NCBI RefSeq assembly: GCF_016056275.1 | Contig: NZ_JAECZA010000003.1 | Location: 1-64,000, forward strand | DNA from: Dendronalium phyllosphericum CENA369 | GTDB taxonomy: Bacteria > Cyanobacteriota > Cyanobacteriia > Cyanobacteriales > Nostocaceae | Direction of reading: 5' to 3' | Length of the DNA: 64,000 nt | Shown here: positions 1-8,321 of the stretch, piece by piece | Position numbering within the stretch: position 1 is the first letter of the stretch | How the letters are laid out: each line of letters starts with the position of its first letter | Position numbers and translations under genes: made by a program | The notes under the pieces: generated by a model | Told to the model about the DNA's origin: nothing | What the model saw: the letters and a program-made list of their open reading frames with translations, nothing else | Databases searched by the model: none

Positions 1-8
1 ATGCTCGT

Positions 9-1026
9 TACAGCACTTGCGTCTGTTATGAGGTACACTAAATTAAAGTATAAATCCCTTTAAATGAAGTCATACTCTGTCGAGCTTCGAGAAAAAATAG
101 TTGCAGCACATCTTCAAAAAAACATCTCAATCAGGAAAGTAGCTAACATATTTTCCGTCTCAAAAAGTTTATTGCAAAAGCTTGTAAAGCAACAAAAACT
201 TGAAGGAAATTTACAACCCAAGCCGCGAGGGAAACCACAATTTAGTCATTTAACAAATGCTGAAGTAGAGTTAAGGGAATTAGTTGAAGCACATCCAGAT
301 GCAACATTGATAGAGTTATGTGAATTCTTTGCAGACAAGACTGGCAATTGGGTGGGTCGAAGTGCAATGTGTCGGGCGTTACAGAAATTAGGATTAAATC
401 GTAAAAAAAAACAAAGCGGAGTACCCAAGCTGGAACTATTGAGTCCTAAATTTAAGATTAGATTATTGGGAAAAGGTCAAACATATAGAGCCAGAAAATT
501 TAGTATTTTTGGACGAAACTGGTATTCTACTTGGGTTAATGAGGACTCATGCCCGTTCACAAATGGGAACAAGAGCTTACTCTCTTACCCGCTTCTATAG
601 AGGCTCAAAAGTTACAGTAATTGGAGCAATTAGCATTAACAAAGTGGTTGCACTAATGACAATGAATGGTTCAATGGATGGCATCGCATTTGAATTATTT
701 ATTGAAAAGTTTTTAGTGCCAAATTTCTGGTCAGGAGCAGTGGTAGTAATGGATAATTTATCCGCACATAAACTAGATTCAATTGTGCCAATGATTGAAG
801 CTGTAGATGCGAAAGTTATTTGTTTATCCTCATACTCTCCCGATTTTAATCCAATTGAATTATGGTGGTCACAACTTAAATCTTTTTTACGCCGTTTTGC
901 TCCAACTACAACAGAAATGGTTGATAAACTAATTTCAGTTGCACTTGACTTAATAAATCCTAAACATTTAAGAAACTGGTTTGCTAGTTGCTGCTACTGT
1001 ACCTCATAACAGCCGTAAATGCTGTA
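9..1026. mobile_element. IS630-family insertion sequence with 29-bp inverted repeats
   Basis: Imperfect terminal inverted repeats are visible at 9-37 and 998-1026. Both ends read TACAGCA inward and share the core CTGTTATGAGGTACA, with four mismatches over 29 bp. Each end begins with TA, as expected for the TA target duplication of IS630/Tc1-mariner elements. The element encloses one DDE transposase gene in broken frames. Immediately to the right lies the C-terminal piece of a substrate-binding protein gene, so the insertion probably disrupted that gene. Only 8 bases of left flank are in the window, so this cannot be confirmed here. Confidence 0.85.
64..1009 (+). pseudogene. IS630-family transposase, frameshifted
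   Basis: This is a transposase in separate reading frames. The first frame (64 to about 411) encodes the N-terminal helix-turn-helix region (MKSYSVELREKIV) typical of IS630 transposases. The third frame (about 449-1009) encodes the DDE catalytic part: VFLDETG, then VVMDNLSAHK, then SYSPDFNPIELWW with the last acidic residue. Between them the conserved protein continues in a middle frame (residues like KRSTQAGTIES), so two shifts are needed. One lies at the run of nine A at 403-411, a plausible programmed slippage site in this family. The other lies near 441-450, where no slippery run is seen, and is probably a real indel. The stop codon lies inside the right inverted repeat. The gene is probably inactive, though translation through the A run alone could be natural. 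Confidence 0.8.
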
Positions 1027-1327
1027 TCTGAAGGCGTGGACTTGTAATGAGATTTCCCAGAAGAAAAATAATTGGTCAAAACCGAATACTTCTCGTTACT
1101 GTAACCCTGAATATGACAAGCTTTGGCAACAGTCCAATACAGAATTAGATCCACAAAAACGCCGACAATTATTTATTCAGATGAACGACTTGTTAATTAA
1201 AGAGCAAGCTGTAATTCCGCTAATTTCTCGCGCTAATGTTAATGGAGTTAGTAACAGACTCGCTGGTATAGATTCAACTCCTTGGGACGATCGCACCTGG
1301 AATATTAAAGATTGGCAGCGAAAGTGA
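1027..1327 (+). pseudogene. C-terminal fragment of peptide/nickel ABC substrate-binding protein
   Basis: The reading frame running out of the IS630 right end encodes about 100 residues matching the C-terminus of SBP_bac_5 (DppA/NikA-type) periplasmic binding proteins. Visible family landmarks are CNPEYDKLWQQS, the LDPQKR...LFIQMNDLL helix, the PLI..R segment and the final TPWDDRTWNIKDW. The only available ATG (1019) lies in the IS inverted repeat, so the fragment has no start of its own. A complete protein would have roughly 400 further residues upstream. It is most simply a gene cut by the IS, with the 5' part outside the window or deleted. Confidence 0.75.
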
Positions 1328-1477
1328 ACGACTGGGGATGAGGCAAAAGTTTTCCAATCCAGACTAAAGCTAGAGAAGTTATCACTTTATGCCAAGTCCC
1401 TTTAAACAAAAGGTGTTAATTCACCAACAGTACTAGTTGACTGATTAGGCTGTAGAGATTTACCTCCCCTTCGGGGC

Positions 1478-1502
1478 GGGAGTAGGGAGTAGGGAGTAGG
1501 GG
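1478..1502. repeat. Heptad tandem repeat (GGGAGTA)n
   Basis: Three consecutive copies of the heptamer GGGAGTA are seen, preceded by the palindromic CCCCTTCGGGG at about 1466-1476. Heptad short tandem repeats (STRR type) are common in filamentous cyanobacteria. Related GGAGCAG heptads occur inside two PKS genes of this window. Confidence 0.6.
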
Positions 1503-1584
1503 AAGAAATTAGCCCCGAAAAAGGTTAAAGCCTCGCCCGCAAGTGGCGCGAAAAATCCTTGTATTGCACAAGATAGGTTGAAAC

Positions 1585-1604
1585 CCCGCCCCGAAGGGGG
1601 CGGG
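1585..1604. repeat. GC-rich hairpin, possible terminator
   Basis: CCCGCCCC and GGGGCGGG arms form an 8-bp G/C stem around a GAAG-type loop, followed on the plus strand by TTAGTTTTT. It could end transcription of the broken substrate-binding protein gene. A related arm (CCCCTTCGGGGCGGG) sits at 1466-1480, so a dispersed repeat is equally likely. Confidence 0.4.
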
Positions 1605-1720
1605 TTAGTTTTTGTAGTAAATTCAAGAGTGCGGTAAACAAATAAAGAAAAATCACTCACGTATTCATGAAGCTCAAGCCAAAAATCACTATTGTCCATC
1701 CACCTTAATACCTTTGTGCG

Positions 1721-1762
1721 CGCCACTTGCTACAAGTCGGCAAAGCCGCCCAACGCAGTGGC
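1721..1762. repeat. 42-bp palindromic repeat, copy 1 (intergenic)
   Basis: The outer arms GCCACT...AGTGGC flank an inner stem (CGGC/GCCG). The reverse complement (GCCACTGCGTTG, then stem, then TTGTAGCAAGTGGCG) has the same layout and length as the element at 39433-39474 inside a PKS gene. The two inner stem-loops differ while the outer arms are kept, which fits a mobile palindromic element family. Confidence 0.6.
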
Positions 1763-1901
1763 TTGTCTATCTGAAGCATTGTTTTGGAACTGGTACGGGT
1801 ATCAGTTTTATCGATATTTCTATGCAGCCTCATATAGAATTGGTATTACCCTGATTAAACACTTAGTCAATTTGACAACGAAGCGTTATAAAAAGAGACT
1901 T

Positions 1902-2654
1902 TCAAGCCTGTTCCTCGTTCCCTATTTCCTGTTCCTTGCTGTATGTATGTTGCTTGCTTTGCAACCAACGAATCACTATAAAACTGAGGGTTCCATAAAA
2001 AATTATAAATATCAAAAGCGTTAATTCTCCCAAGAACCATTTGAAATCTAATCCCTCACCTATCCAAAAAGTACCAAATGCCATGAGTATGATACCTGCA
2101 CTTAACTTAATTAAAATTTCTGGAATTTGAATTAATTGTCCGTGTAGCAAAGTTACTACAGCAGTTGTTAATAAAAATGCGAAAAAGGCTCCTGATAAAG
2201 ATTCATTCCAAGCACCTGATGCTAAACCAAGAGTGATGATGACAATGGCAACTTCTAATGCTTCAATAGCAGCACTTTTAGTCATTAAAATAAAGTTCAA
2301 GAAGTTGAAACCAGGATTTTCTGTTTCTAAAACAATCCCTTCAGAGGTAAGGGGATCGCTAATCCATCCAGCGCGTTTACCTTCAACTTGTCGCCAAACA
2401 GACTTTCTTACCCACCCGAAACCGAACCATAGTAACAACAAGCCAATGACAATTTGCAGTAATTCTAAGGGAATAGCTTGTAATTGAGTTCCCAATACGA
2501 TCGCAGCTACACTAACAACAGACAAACCCGCGATTACTCCGAAACTCGCTTCTCGTGGATACCCAGAACTAGCGATCGCATAAGCAATTGCTGCTGTTTC
2601 AATAAATTCTACACTGGCACTGCTTAAAGCACTAACAAATACACCAATATTCAT
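1902..2654 (-). CDS. Multi-pass membrane protein (COG4280-like), possible transporter
   Basis: The protein has about 250 residues with six or so hydrophobic segments in two similar halves. Each half contains an acidic signature in a membrane helix: SASVEFIETAA in the first and AIEALEVAIV in the second. This repeated glutamate-containing helix arrangement resembles small cation exporters or permeases, and the protein looks like the uncharacterised COG4280 membrane family. A TTG start at 2693 would add 13 residues; the ATG at 2654 (MNIGVF) is preferred because the first helix begins there. It is the last gene of the minus-strand run after the FecE-type ATPase (70 bp gap), which suggests a metal-related role. 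That is inference from context. No substrate can be assigned. Confidence 0.65.
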   Translation of the reverse strand: MNIGVFVSALSSASVEFIETAAIAYAIASSGYPREASFGVIAGLSVVSVAAIVLGTQLQAIPLELLQIVIGLLLLWFGFGWVRKSVWRQVEGKRAGWISDPLTSEGIVLETENPGFNFLNFILMTKSAAIEALEVAIVIITLGLASGAWNESLSGAFFAFLLTTAVVTLLHGQLIQIPEILIKLSAGIILMAFGTFWIGEGLDFKWFLGELTLLIFIIFYGTLSFIVIRWLQSKQHTYSKEQEIGNEEQA

Positions 2655-2724
2655 ACTGCTCCTGGAATTTTGAGTTACATAATTCAAAATCAAACAGCCT
2701 GTAAGCCGAGCAAAATGTAATTTT

Positions 2725-3513
2725 CTATTTTCCCTTACGTCCTATCGGTACGCACATTGGCGTTCCTAAAATTGGGTCAGAAAAAATACGGCACTCTAAC
2801 CCAAAAACCTCATCAATCGTCTTTTCACTCATTACCTGCTTTGGTTCCCCAGCAGCAAAAATTCGACCATCTTTGATAGCAATTAGATAATCGGCATAAC
2901 GACACGCTTGATTCAAGTCATGCAATACCATGACAATTGTCCTTCCCTGACTTTGATTCAACTCATACAACAAATCCAAAATCTCTATTTGGTGTGCCAA
3001 ATCCAAAAAAGTAGTCGGCTCATCTAAAAGTAAAATATCTGTATCCTGTGCTAGTGCCATCGCAATCCAAGCTCTTTGTCGTTGTCCGCCAGACAAAGTA
3101 TCTAGTTCTCTTTCTGCAAACTCCAACAAATTTGTAATTAAGAGCGCTTGTTGTACGATTGTTTCATCTTTGGCCGACCACTGCTGCAACCAAGTTTGAT
3201 AAGGATAACGCCCTTGTGCTACCAAATCTCTGACTGTTAATCCTTCTGGTGCAACCGGGCCTTGGGGCAAAATGCCCAATTGCTGTGCTACTTCCTTAGT
3301 AGAAAGCTTTAAAATAGACTCCCCATCAAGATAAACCTTACCGCTACGTGGTTTCAACAGTCTTGCCATACCTCGTAACAAAGTTGACTTACCACAACCA
3401 TTGGCCCCAACCAAAGCGCTAATTTGTCCCGTGGGGATCGCCAAATTCAAGTCACGAATAATCAGCTTGCCATCGTAAGCTATAGATAAATCTTTAGTTA
3501 ATAATCCATTCAT
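2725..3513 (-). CDS. Iron-siderophore ABC transporter ATP-binding protein (FecE/FhuC type)
   Basis: At 262 residues this is the usual length for the family. The Walker A motif is GANGCGKST (about residues 36-44), the ABC signature [17 protein letters not shown], and Walker [13 protein letters not shown], followed by a D-loop and switch histidine (MVLHDLNQA). The Q-loop LPQGP and the RGRYPYQ-like segment ([10 protein letters not shown]) are characteristic of the FecE/FhuC/FepC group that energises import of ferric-siderophore complexes. It starts 5 bp after the upstream FecD-type permease stops, so the two are surely co-transcribed. It would act on the cytoplasmic face of the FecCD-type dimer encoded upstream. 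Confidence 0.93.
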   Translation of the reverse strand: MNGLLTKDLSIAYDGKLIIRDLNLAIPTGQISALVGANGCGKSTLLRGMARLLKPRSGKVYLDGESILKLSTKEVAQQLGILPQGPVAPEGLTVRDLVAQGRYPYQTWLQQWSAKDETIVQQALLITNLLEFAERELDTLSGGQRQRAWIAMALAQDTDILLLDEPTTFLDLAHQIEILDLLYELNQSQGRTIVMVLHDLNQACRYADYLIAIKDGRIFAAGEPKQVMSEKTIDEVFGLECRIFSDPILGTPMCVPIGRKGK

Positions 3514-3518
3514 AAGCT

Positions 3519-4559
3519 TTATTTTTTACGATTACTAATTAGTAAAAAAAGAAAATAAGGAGCGCCGATAGCAGCAGTTACCACTCCACAGGGAATTTCT
3601 ATAGGTGCAAACAAAGTTCTTCCTAGCAAGTCTGCGGCTACAACCAACATTCCGCCCAACAGTGCTGAGATAGGAATCAATCCTTCATGGTTAGGGCCGA
3701 CTAACTGTCTTCCTAAATGGGGTGCAATTAAACCAACGAATTTAATATTGCCGGCGGTGCTGACTGATGCACCTACCAAAGCTACACCTATTAGCACGAA
3801 TAAACCACGTTGCCATTCCACCCTACTACCTAAACCTCTAGCAACATCATCTCCCAAATTTAAAGCGTTCAAATGTCTTGCTAGTATCAACGTCATTGGT
3901 ACGACAATAATTAACCAAGGCAATAAGGAAAATACTTGCTCCCAAGTACGTCCGTAGACGCTACCAGCCAACCACACCAAAGCATCACTGACATTAGAGA
4001 TTTCGCCAAAGGTAATCAATAAAGTAGTGAAAGCATCAGCGATCGCAGACAAACCAACGCCCAGCAAAATAAATAGAAGCGGAGAACTACCTTTGTTCCA
4101 AGCTAGCGAGTAAATTAAAGCAGCCATAAATAAAGCACCAGCAAAGGCTGATAAAGGTAGAGCAGAAATTGGCGCTGACGGAAATAAAACGATAATTGCG
4201 ACAGCTGCCAGACTCGCCCCGGAATTAATGCCAATAAAAGCAGGGTCAGCTAATGGGTTACGCGTGAGACCTTGAAAGATAGTACCAGAAATTGCCAGTG
4301 CCACTCCTACCATAAAAGCCACAAGGGTGCGGGGCAGGCGCAAATTATAAATCACAAAGGCATAATCTGGGTTGCCTGTATCTATACTCAATACAGTTTT
4401 GACAATATCAGAGGGCGAGATCGGATATTCACCTCTACCCAGATTCATCACCATCGCCACCACAATTACCACTGCCAAAGATAACAGCATCAGTGGTAAG
4501 CGTCGGTCAAGCCGGAAAGATATCGCCTCAGAACGAATGACTAGCCAATCTAACTTCAT
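3519..4559 (-). CDS. Iron-siderophore ABC permease, FecCD family (second permease)
   Basis: The 346-residue integral membrane protein has about nine to ten hydrophobic segments. Family landmarks are [37 protein letters not shown] and the C-terminal [15 protein letters not shown] with [15 protein letters not shown]. These are the conserved blocks of the BtuC/FhuB/FecCD permeases, including the EAA-like contact loop to the ATPase. The start codon overlaps the end of the upstream permease by 4 bp, so the two form an obligate heterodimer operon. The expected substrate is a ferric siderophore handed over by the lipoprotein encoded at 10348-11475. Confidence 0.93.
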   Translation of the reverse strand: MKLDWLVIRSEAISFRLDRRLPLMLLSLAVVIVVAMVMNLGRGEYPISPSDIVKTVLSIDTGNPDYAFVIYNLRLPRTLVAFMVGVALAISGTIFQGLTRNPLADPAFIGINSGASLAAVAIIVLFPSAPISALPLSAFAGALFMAALIYSLAWNKGSSPLLFILLGVGLSAIADAFTTLLITFGEISNVSDALVWLAGSVYGRTWEQVFSLLPWLIIVVPMTLILARHLNALNLGDDVARGLGSRVEWQRGLFVLIGVALVGASVSTAGNIKFVGLIAPHLGRQLVGPNHEGLIPISALLGGMLVVAADLLGRTLFAPIEIPCGVVTAAIGAPYFLFLLISNRKK

Positions 4560-5569
4560 TTTTTCACCTTTTTTTTAGCCAGATACACAAAAAAAGGAGC
4601 GCCTACCAATGCTGTCATCACACCTACAGGTAATTCTTGCGGTTTGAGTAATACACGGGCGGCAATATCTGCAACGAGGAGTAAAGTTGCGCCCACAACT
4701 GCGGAATAAGGTAGAATCCAACGATAATCAGCTTTGATGAAAAACCTCACTATGTGCGGAACGACTAAGCCAATAAAGCCGATTGGCCCTGCAAGCGATA
4801 CCGAACTTCCTGCGAGTAAAACAATGCTGATGGCTGTGATGATTTTTACCCAAGCTGTCTGTTGACCCAAGCCTTTAGCTACATCTTCACCAAGACTCAT
4901 GGTAGTAATTTGTCTGCCCAGAGCAAAGGCAACGACTAAGCCAGTAACGATAAAAGGCAATGCTTGCAAGAACATATTGAAATCGCGCCCAGCCAAGGAA
5001 CCAGCTAACCAAAATCTAATTTCTTCTAACGTTCGTTGACTGACGATGAGGGTAGCAGTGGTGAGGGAAGAAATCAGAGCCGCGATCGCCGCCCCTGCTA
5101 TTGTTAAATTCAGTGGGGTAGTGCCTCCTCGTCCGAGAGAACTCAGGAAGTAAACTAGTATTGCCGTGGCTCCTGCACCCAAAAAGGCCGCAATCGTTAA
5201 AACACTCAAGTCAGAAGTGCCAAAAACAAAAATTGTGGCAACTACAGCCAGTGCCGCTCCTGACTCAATACCCAAAATTCCTGGATCTGCTAAGGGGTTG
5301 CGTGTCAATCCTTGCATTAAGGCTCCAGATACTGCTAAGGCTGCTCCGACAACAATCGCAATCAGCGATCGCGGTAATCTTATTGTTTGAATTACTAAGT
5401 GTTCGTAGGAACCATCAAAGGCGATAAAAGAGGTCAAAATCTGATCTAGAGGAATGTCTGCTGCACCCAATGTGACACTGTACACCAAGCAGATTAGCAA
5501 GATACACAGTCCGAGAACGAGACCAAATAATGTTGATGCTTGTGGCTTTTTGAATCCTTGAGGTAACAT
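4556..5569 (-). CDS. Iron-siderophore ABC permease, FecCD family (first permease)
   Basis: The 337-residue membrane permease carries the same family blocks as its partner: [37 protein letters not shown] and FIGLVVPHIVRFF. It is the first gene of the minus-strand import operon (permease, permease, ATPase, membrane protein). Its promoter must lie in the 333-bp gap before the divergent acylase gene, where a TTATCA/TGATAA palindrome is present. The role is inner-membrane import of an iron-siderophore complex. Confidence 0.93.
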   Translation of the reverse strand: MLPQGFKKPQASTLFGLVLGLCILLICLVYSVTLGAADIPLDQILTSFIAFDGSYEHLVIQTIRLPRSLIAIVVGAALAVSGALMQGLTRNPLADPGILGIESGAALAVVATIFVFGTSDLSVLTIAAFLGAGATAILVYFLSSLGRGGTTPLNLTIAGAAIAALISSLTTATLIVSQRTLEEIRFWLAGSLAGRDFNMFLQALPFIVTGLVVAFALGRQITTMSLGEDVAKGLGQQTAWVKIITAISIVLLAGSSVSLAGPIGFIGLVVPHIVRFFIKADYRWILPYSAVVGATLLLVADIAARVLLKPQELPVGVMTALVGAPFFVYLAKKKVKK

Positions 5570-5902
5570 CGTGGTTGCTTCGATCGTTATCTTGCTGTCA
5601 CTTGAAAATTTTACATACTGGTTAGTTATTTTTAATTGGCACTCTCAATATTTAACAGCTTTATCATCATTAAGTTGATAATCTTTCTTGATAAATTTAT
5701 ATATACATTACATTATTATGCAGATTGTATAGCGATTACCAGATTTTTAATCAGAGTTCAAATTCGAGCTTTGATATTATTTCTCAATAAAGTGGTATCG
5801 TTAGATCGACCGGAATCTGCTTTATCAGAATCACTTGCGATCGGCGTTGTCATCAATAGCAGTTTCAGTCACCAGGCGTTACATCTGCACGTGGTGGTGT
5901 GA
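5570..5902. promoter_or_regulatory. Divergent promoter region between import operon and acylase
   Basis: This 333-bp AT-rich gap lies between divergently transcribed siderophore-import and acylase genes. A dyad TTATCA-N9-TGATAA (5661-5681), followed by TTGATAAAT, resembles a Fur-type operator but is imperfect. A short open frame here (5636-5902) has a TTG start and no family resemblance and is not accepted as a gene. Iron control through Fur is an expectation from the function of both neighbours, not something the sequence proves. Confidence 0.4.
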
Positions 5903-8008
5903 ATGAGGATTAATATTTTACTCAGGGTTTACAAAAGAAAATTAATACAGGTTTTACCCTTAATACTCAGTTTGATACTGGTTTTGGTTGTAGGAAGTCA
6001 CACTATAGCCGTACCAACAAAATCCACAGAGATATTATGGGATACCTATGGCGTACCCCATATCTACGGTAAAGATAACCAAAGTGCATTTTATGCCTTC
6101 GGTTGGTCGCAAATGCAAAGTCACGGAGATTTGCTTTTGCGGCTTTATGGTCAAGCACGAGGACGCGCCGCAGAGTACTGGGGAGAAGAGTACACAGAGT
6201 CAGATAGATGGGTACTGACGACAGGAATCCCAGAACGCGCTAACTCCTGGTACAACGCCCAAAATCCTAGTTTTCGCAATTATATTGATGCTTTTGCGGC
6301 TGGGATTAATGCTTATGCTTCTCAAAATCCGAAGTTGATAAACGATGAAGTGGAGGTGGTGTTACCAATCAAGCCAGAAGATATCATGGCTCACCTACAT
6401 CGGGTACTCAATTTCACCTTTGTGGTCAATCCAGAGGAAGTATTGGAGTTGAGCAAACAAAAATTGCAAGCAGGATCTAATGGTTGGGCGATCGCACCAA
6501 GTCATTCTGCTAGTGGGAAGGCAATGTTGTTAGCAAACCCACACTTACCCTGGTCAGATTTATTTTTGTGGTACGAAGCTCAAATTACTGCACCGGGAAT
6601 CGACGCTTACGGAGCCACACTTGTAGGTATTCCTGTATTGGCGATCGCCTTTAACAACAACTTAGGCTGGACTCACACCGTTGACACCTATGATGGTTGG
6701 GACTTGTACGAACTCACACTAGCAGATGAAGGTTATCGCTTTGATGACAAAGTTCGTAACTTCGAGACAAAAACTTTGTCTTTGAAAGTGAAGCGCAAAG
6801 ATGGGTCGTTGCAAGAACAACCGTTAGTAGTGAAAAATTCTATCCACGGGCCTGTGGTAGTTGAGAAAAATGGTAAAGCCTTGGCACTGAGAGTTGCAGG
6901 TCTTGACCGACCAGGTGTACTTCAGCAGTGGTGGGATATGGCACGTTCTCAAAACCTCAATCAGTTTGAAACCGCACTCAAGCGCTTACAACTATCGATG
7001 TTTACGGTAATGTATGCAGATAAAGAAGGGCATATTATGCACCTATTCAACGGTCAAGTACCGGTGCGCTCTTTTGGCGATTTTAAATATTGGCAAGGCA
7101 TAATCCCAGGCAATACATCCAAGACTTTGTGGACAAAAATTCATCCTTACCAAGATTTACCGCGCGTAGTTGACCCCAAGAGTGGCTGGTTGCAAAATAC
7201 AAATGACCCGCCTTGGACAACTACATTTCCAACCGCCATCAATCCAGATAATTACCCGCCTTACATAGCTCCTCGCTTCATGGATTTCCGATCGCAACGC
7301 TCTGTGAGGATGTTGGCTGAGGATGACAAAATCTCTTTTGATGAAATGATTGCAGATAAGCACTCTACTCGTATGGAACTAGCGGATCGAATTTTGGATG
7401 ATTTAATCCCCGCTGCACGCAAATATGGCCAGGAATTAGGGCAAAAAGCAGCCGACGTTCTAGAAGCCTGGGATCGCCAAGCCAATGCAGATAGTCGAGG
7501 GGCGGTACTATTTGCTTCTTGGGTAAAACAGATGGACTGGGATCGCATGTTCAGCAAACCTTGGAGTGAAAAATCTCCACGCACTACACCCGATGGCTTG
7601 GCTAATCCCAAAGTTGCAGTGACAACACTCGAAGCGGTAGCAGCACAGGTACAAAAGACTTATGGGGCACTTGATGTCCCGTGGGGAAAAGTTTTTCGCT
7701 TAAAGTTGGGTAATGTGGATTTGCCTGCCAATGGTGGAGACGGCAACCTAGGAATTTTTCGCGCACTTGATTTTGCTCCCGAAGCAAACGGTCAGTTTCA
7801 AGCGGTTGCAGGCGATTCTTATGTTGCTGCGGTTGAATTTTCTCACCCAGTACGAGCGCAAGTACTAACTAGCTACGGTAATGCAACTCAACCCGGCTCG
7901 CGCCACATTGGCGATCAGTTACAGATGTTTGCCAACAAAAAGTTGCGTCCTTGTTGGCGATCGCGCTCAGATATTCTTGCCCATTTAGAAGAACGCAAAG
8001 TATTCTAA
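5903..8008 (+). CDS. Secreted Ntn-hydrolase acylase (penicillin amidase / PvdQ-type family)
   Basis: The 701-residue precursor begins with an N-terminal signal/anchor segment (LPLILSLILVLVVGS). The small alpha chain follows (YGVPHIYGKD, then GWSQMQ..GDLLLRLYGQARGR). The autocatalytic site is AGSNGWA near residue 195, where Ser becomes the N-terminal nucleophile of the beta chain. The downstream ANPHL block and NNNLGWTHT segment are also family-typical. The family hydrolyses amide bonds of penicillins, N-acyl homoserine lactones or, for PvdQ in pyoverdine maturation, a fatty acyl group on a siderophore precursor. Lying between siderophore import genes and a FAAL-initiated NRPS, a role in removing the fatty acyl tail from the product is attractive. 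AHL acylase activity remains possible. It would act in the periplasm. The ATG at 5903 gives the signal sequence directly. Confidence 0.88.
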   Translation: MRINILLRVYKRKLIQVLPLILSLILVLVVGSHTIAVPTKSTEILWDTYGVPHIYGKDNQSAFYAFGWSQMQSHGDLLLRLYGQARGRAAEYWGEEYTESDRWVLTTGIPERANSWYNAQNPSFRNYIDAFAAGINAYASQNPKLINDEVEVVLPIKPEDIMAHLHRVLNFTFVVNPEEVLELSKQKLQAGSNGWAIAPSHSASGKAMLLANPHLPWSDLFLWYEAQITAPGIDAYGATLVGIPVLAIAFNNNLGWTHTVDTYDGWDLYELTLADEGYRFDDKVRNFETKTLSLKVKRKDGSLQEQPLVVKNSIHGPVVVEKNGKALALRVAGLDRPGVLQQWWDMARSQNLNQFETALKRLQLSMFTVMYADKEGHIMHLFNGQVPVRSFGDFKYWQGIIPGNTSKTLWTKIHPYQDLPRVVDPKSGWLQNTNDPPWTTTFPTAINPDNYPPYIAPRFMDFRSQRSVRMLAEDDKISFDEMIADKHSTRMELADRILDDLIPAARKYGQELGQKAADVLEAWDRQANADSRGAVLFASWVKQMDWDRMFSKPWSEKSPRTTPDGLANPKVAVTTLEAVAAQVQKTYGALDVPWGKVFRLKLGNVDLPANGGDGNLGIFRALDFAPEANGQFQAVAGDSYVAAVEFSHPVRAQVLTSYGNATQPGSRHIGDQLQMFANKKLRPCWRSRSDILAHLEERKVF

Positions 8009-8321
8009 AGATAATGAGAATGAGGAGACAGCAATCAAAGATCGACTTACCAAAAGCCAGACTACCGAGCTAGAACTGTCTCTCAATAACTCTATTCTCT
8101 GCGTACAAGACTTGGGTTGAACAATTAGGGCTGGATTCTTTACTTACATCAAGTTCGCTTAATTACTTATAATTAAAAATTCTCCGCGTCCCCGTGTCCT
8201 CGCGTCAACCCTAATTATAAGCATTCATCCGAACATGATATTATACCCGCTCTCGTTGCGGGCTTCTTGCTCAAAATTGTTAGTTCTTAGTATTGCATCA
8301 ATCACTTCACACCAAACAATC

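Larger units (their letters stand above)
1328..1901. other. Repeat-rich intergenic region without a convincing gene
   Basis: About 570 bp separate the substrate-binding-protein remnant from the end of the minus-strand import operon. It holds a GGGAGTA heptad tract (1478-1502), a G/C-rich hairpin (1585-1604) and a 42-bp palindromic repeat (1721-1762). Open frames on both strands run through these repeats, but none has a recognisable domain or a sensible start. Confidence 0.6.

Noticed and set aside
1460-1726. Minus-strand frame of 88 codons
   Set aside because: It consists largely of translated heptad and hairpin repeats. There is no plausible protein.
1692-2024. Plus-strand frame of 110 codons
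   Set aside because: It crosses the 42-bp palindromic repeat and overlaps the end of the membrane protein gene antisense. No domain is seen.
5636-5902. Short plus-strand frame ending exactly before the acylase start
   Set aside because: TTG start, no recognisable family and atypical composition. It overlaps the expected divergent promoter region and a candidate operator.
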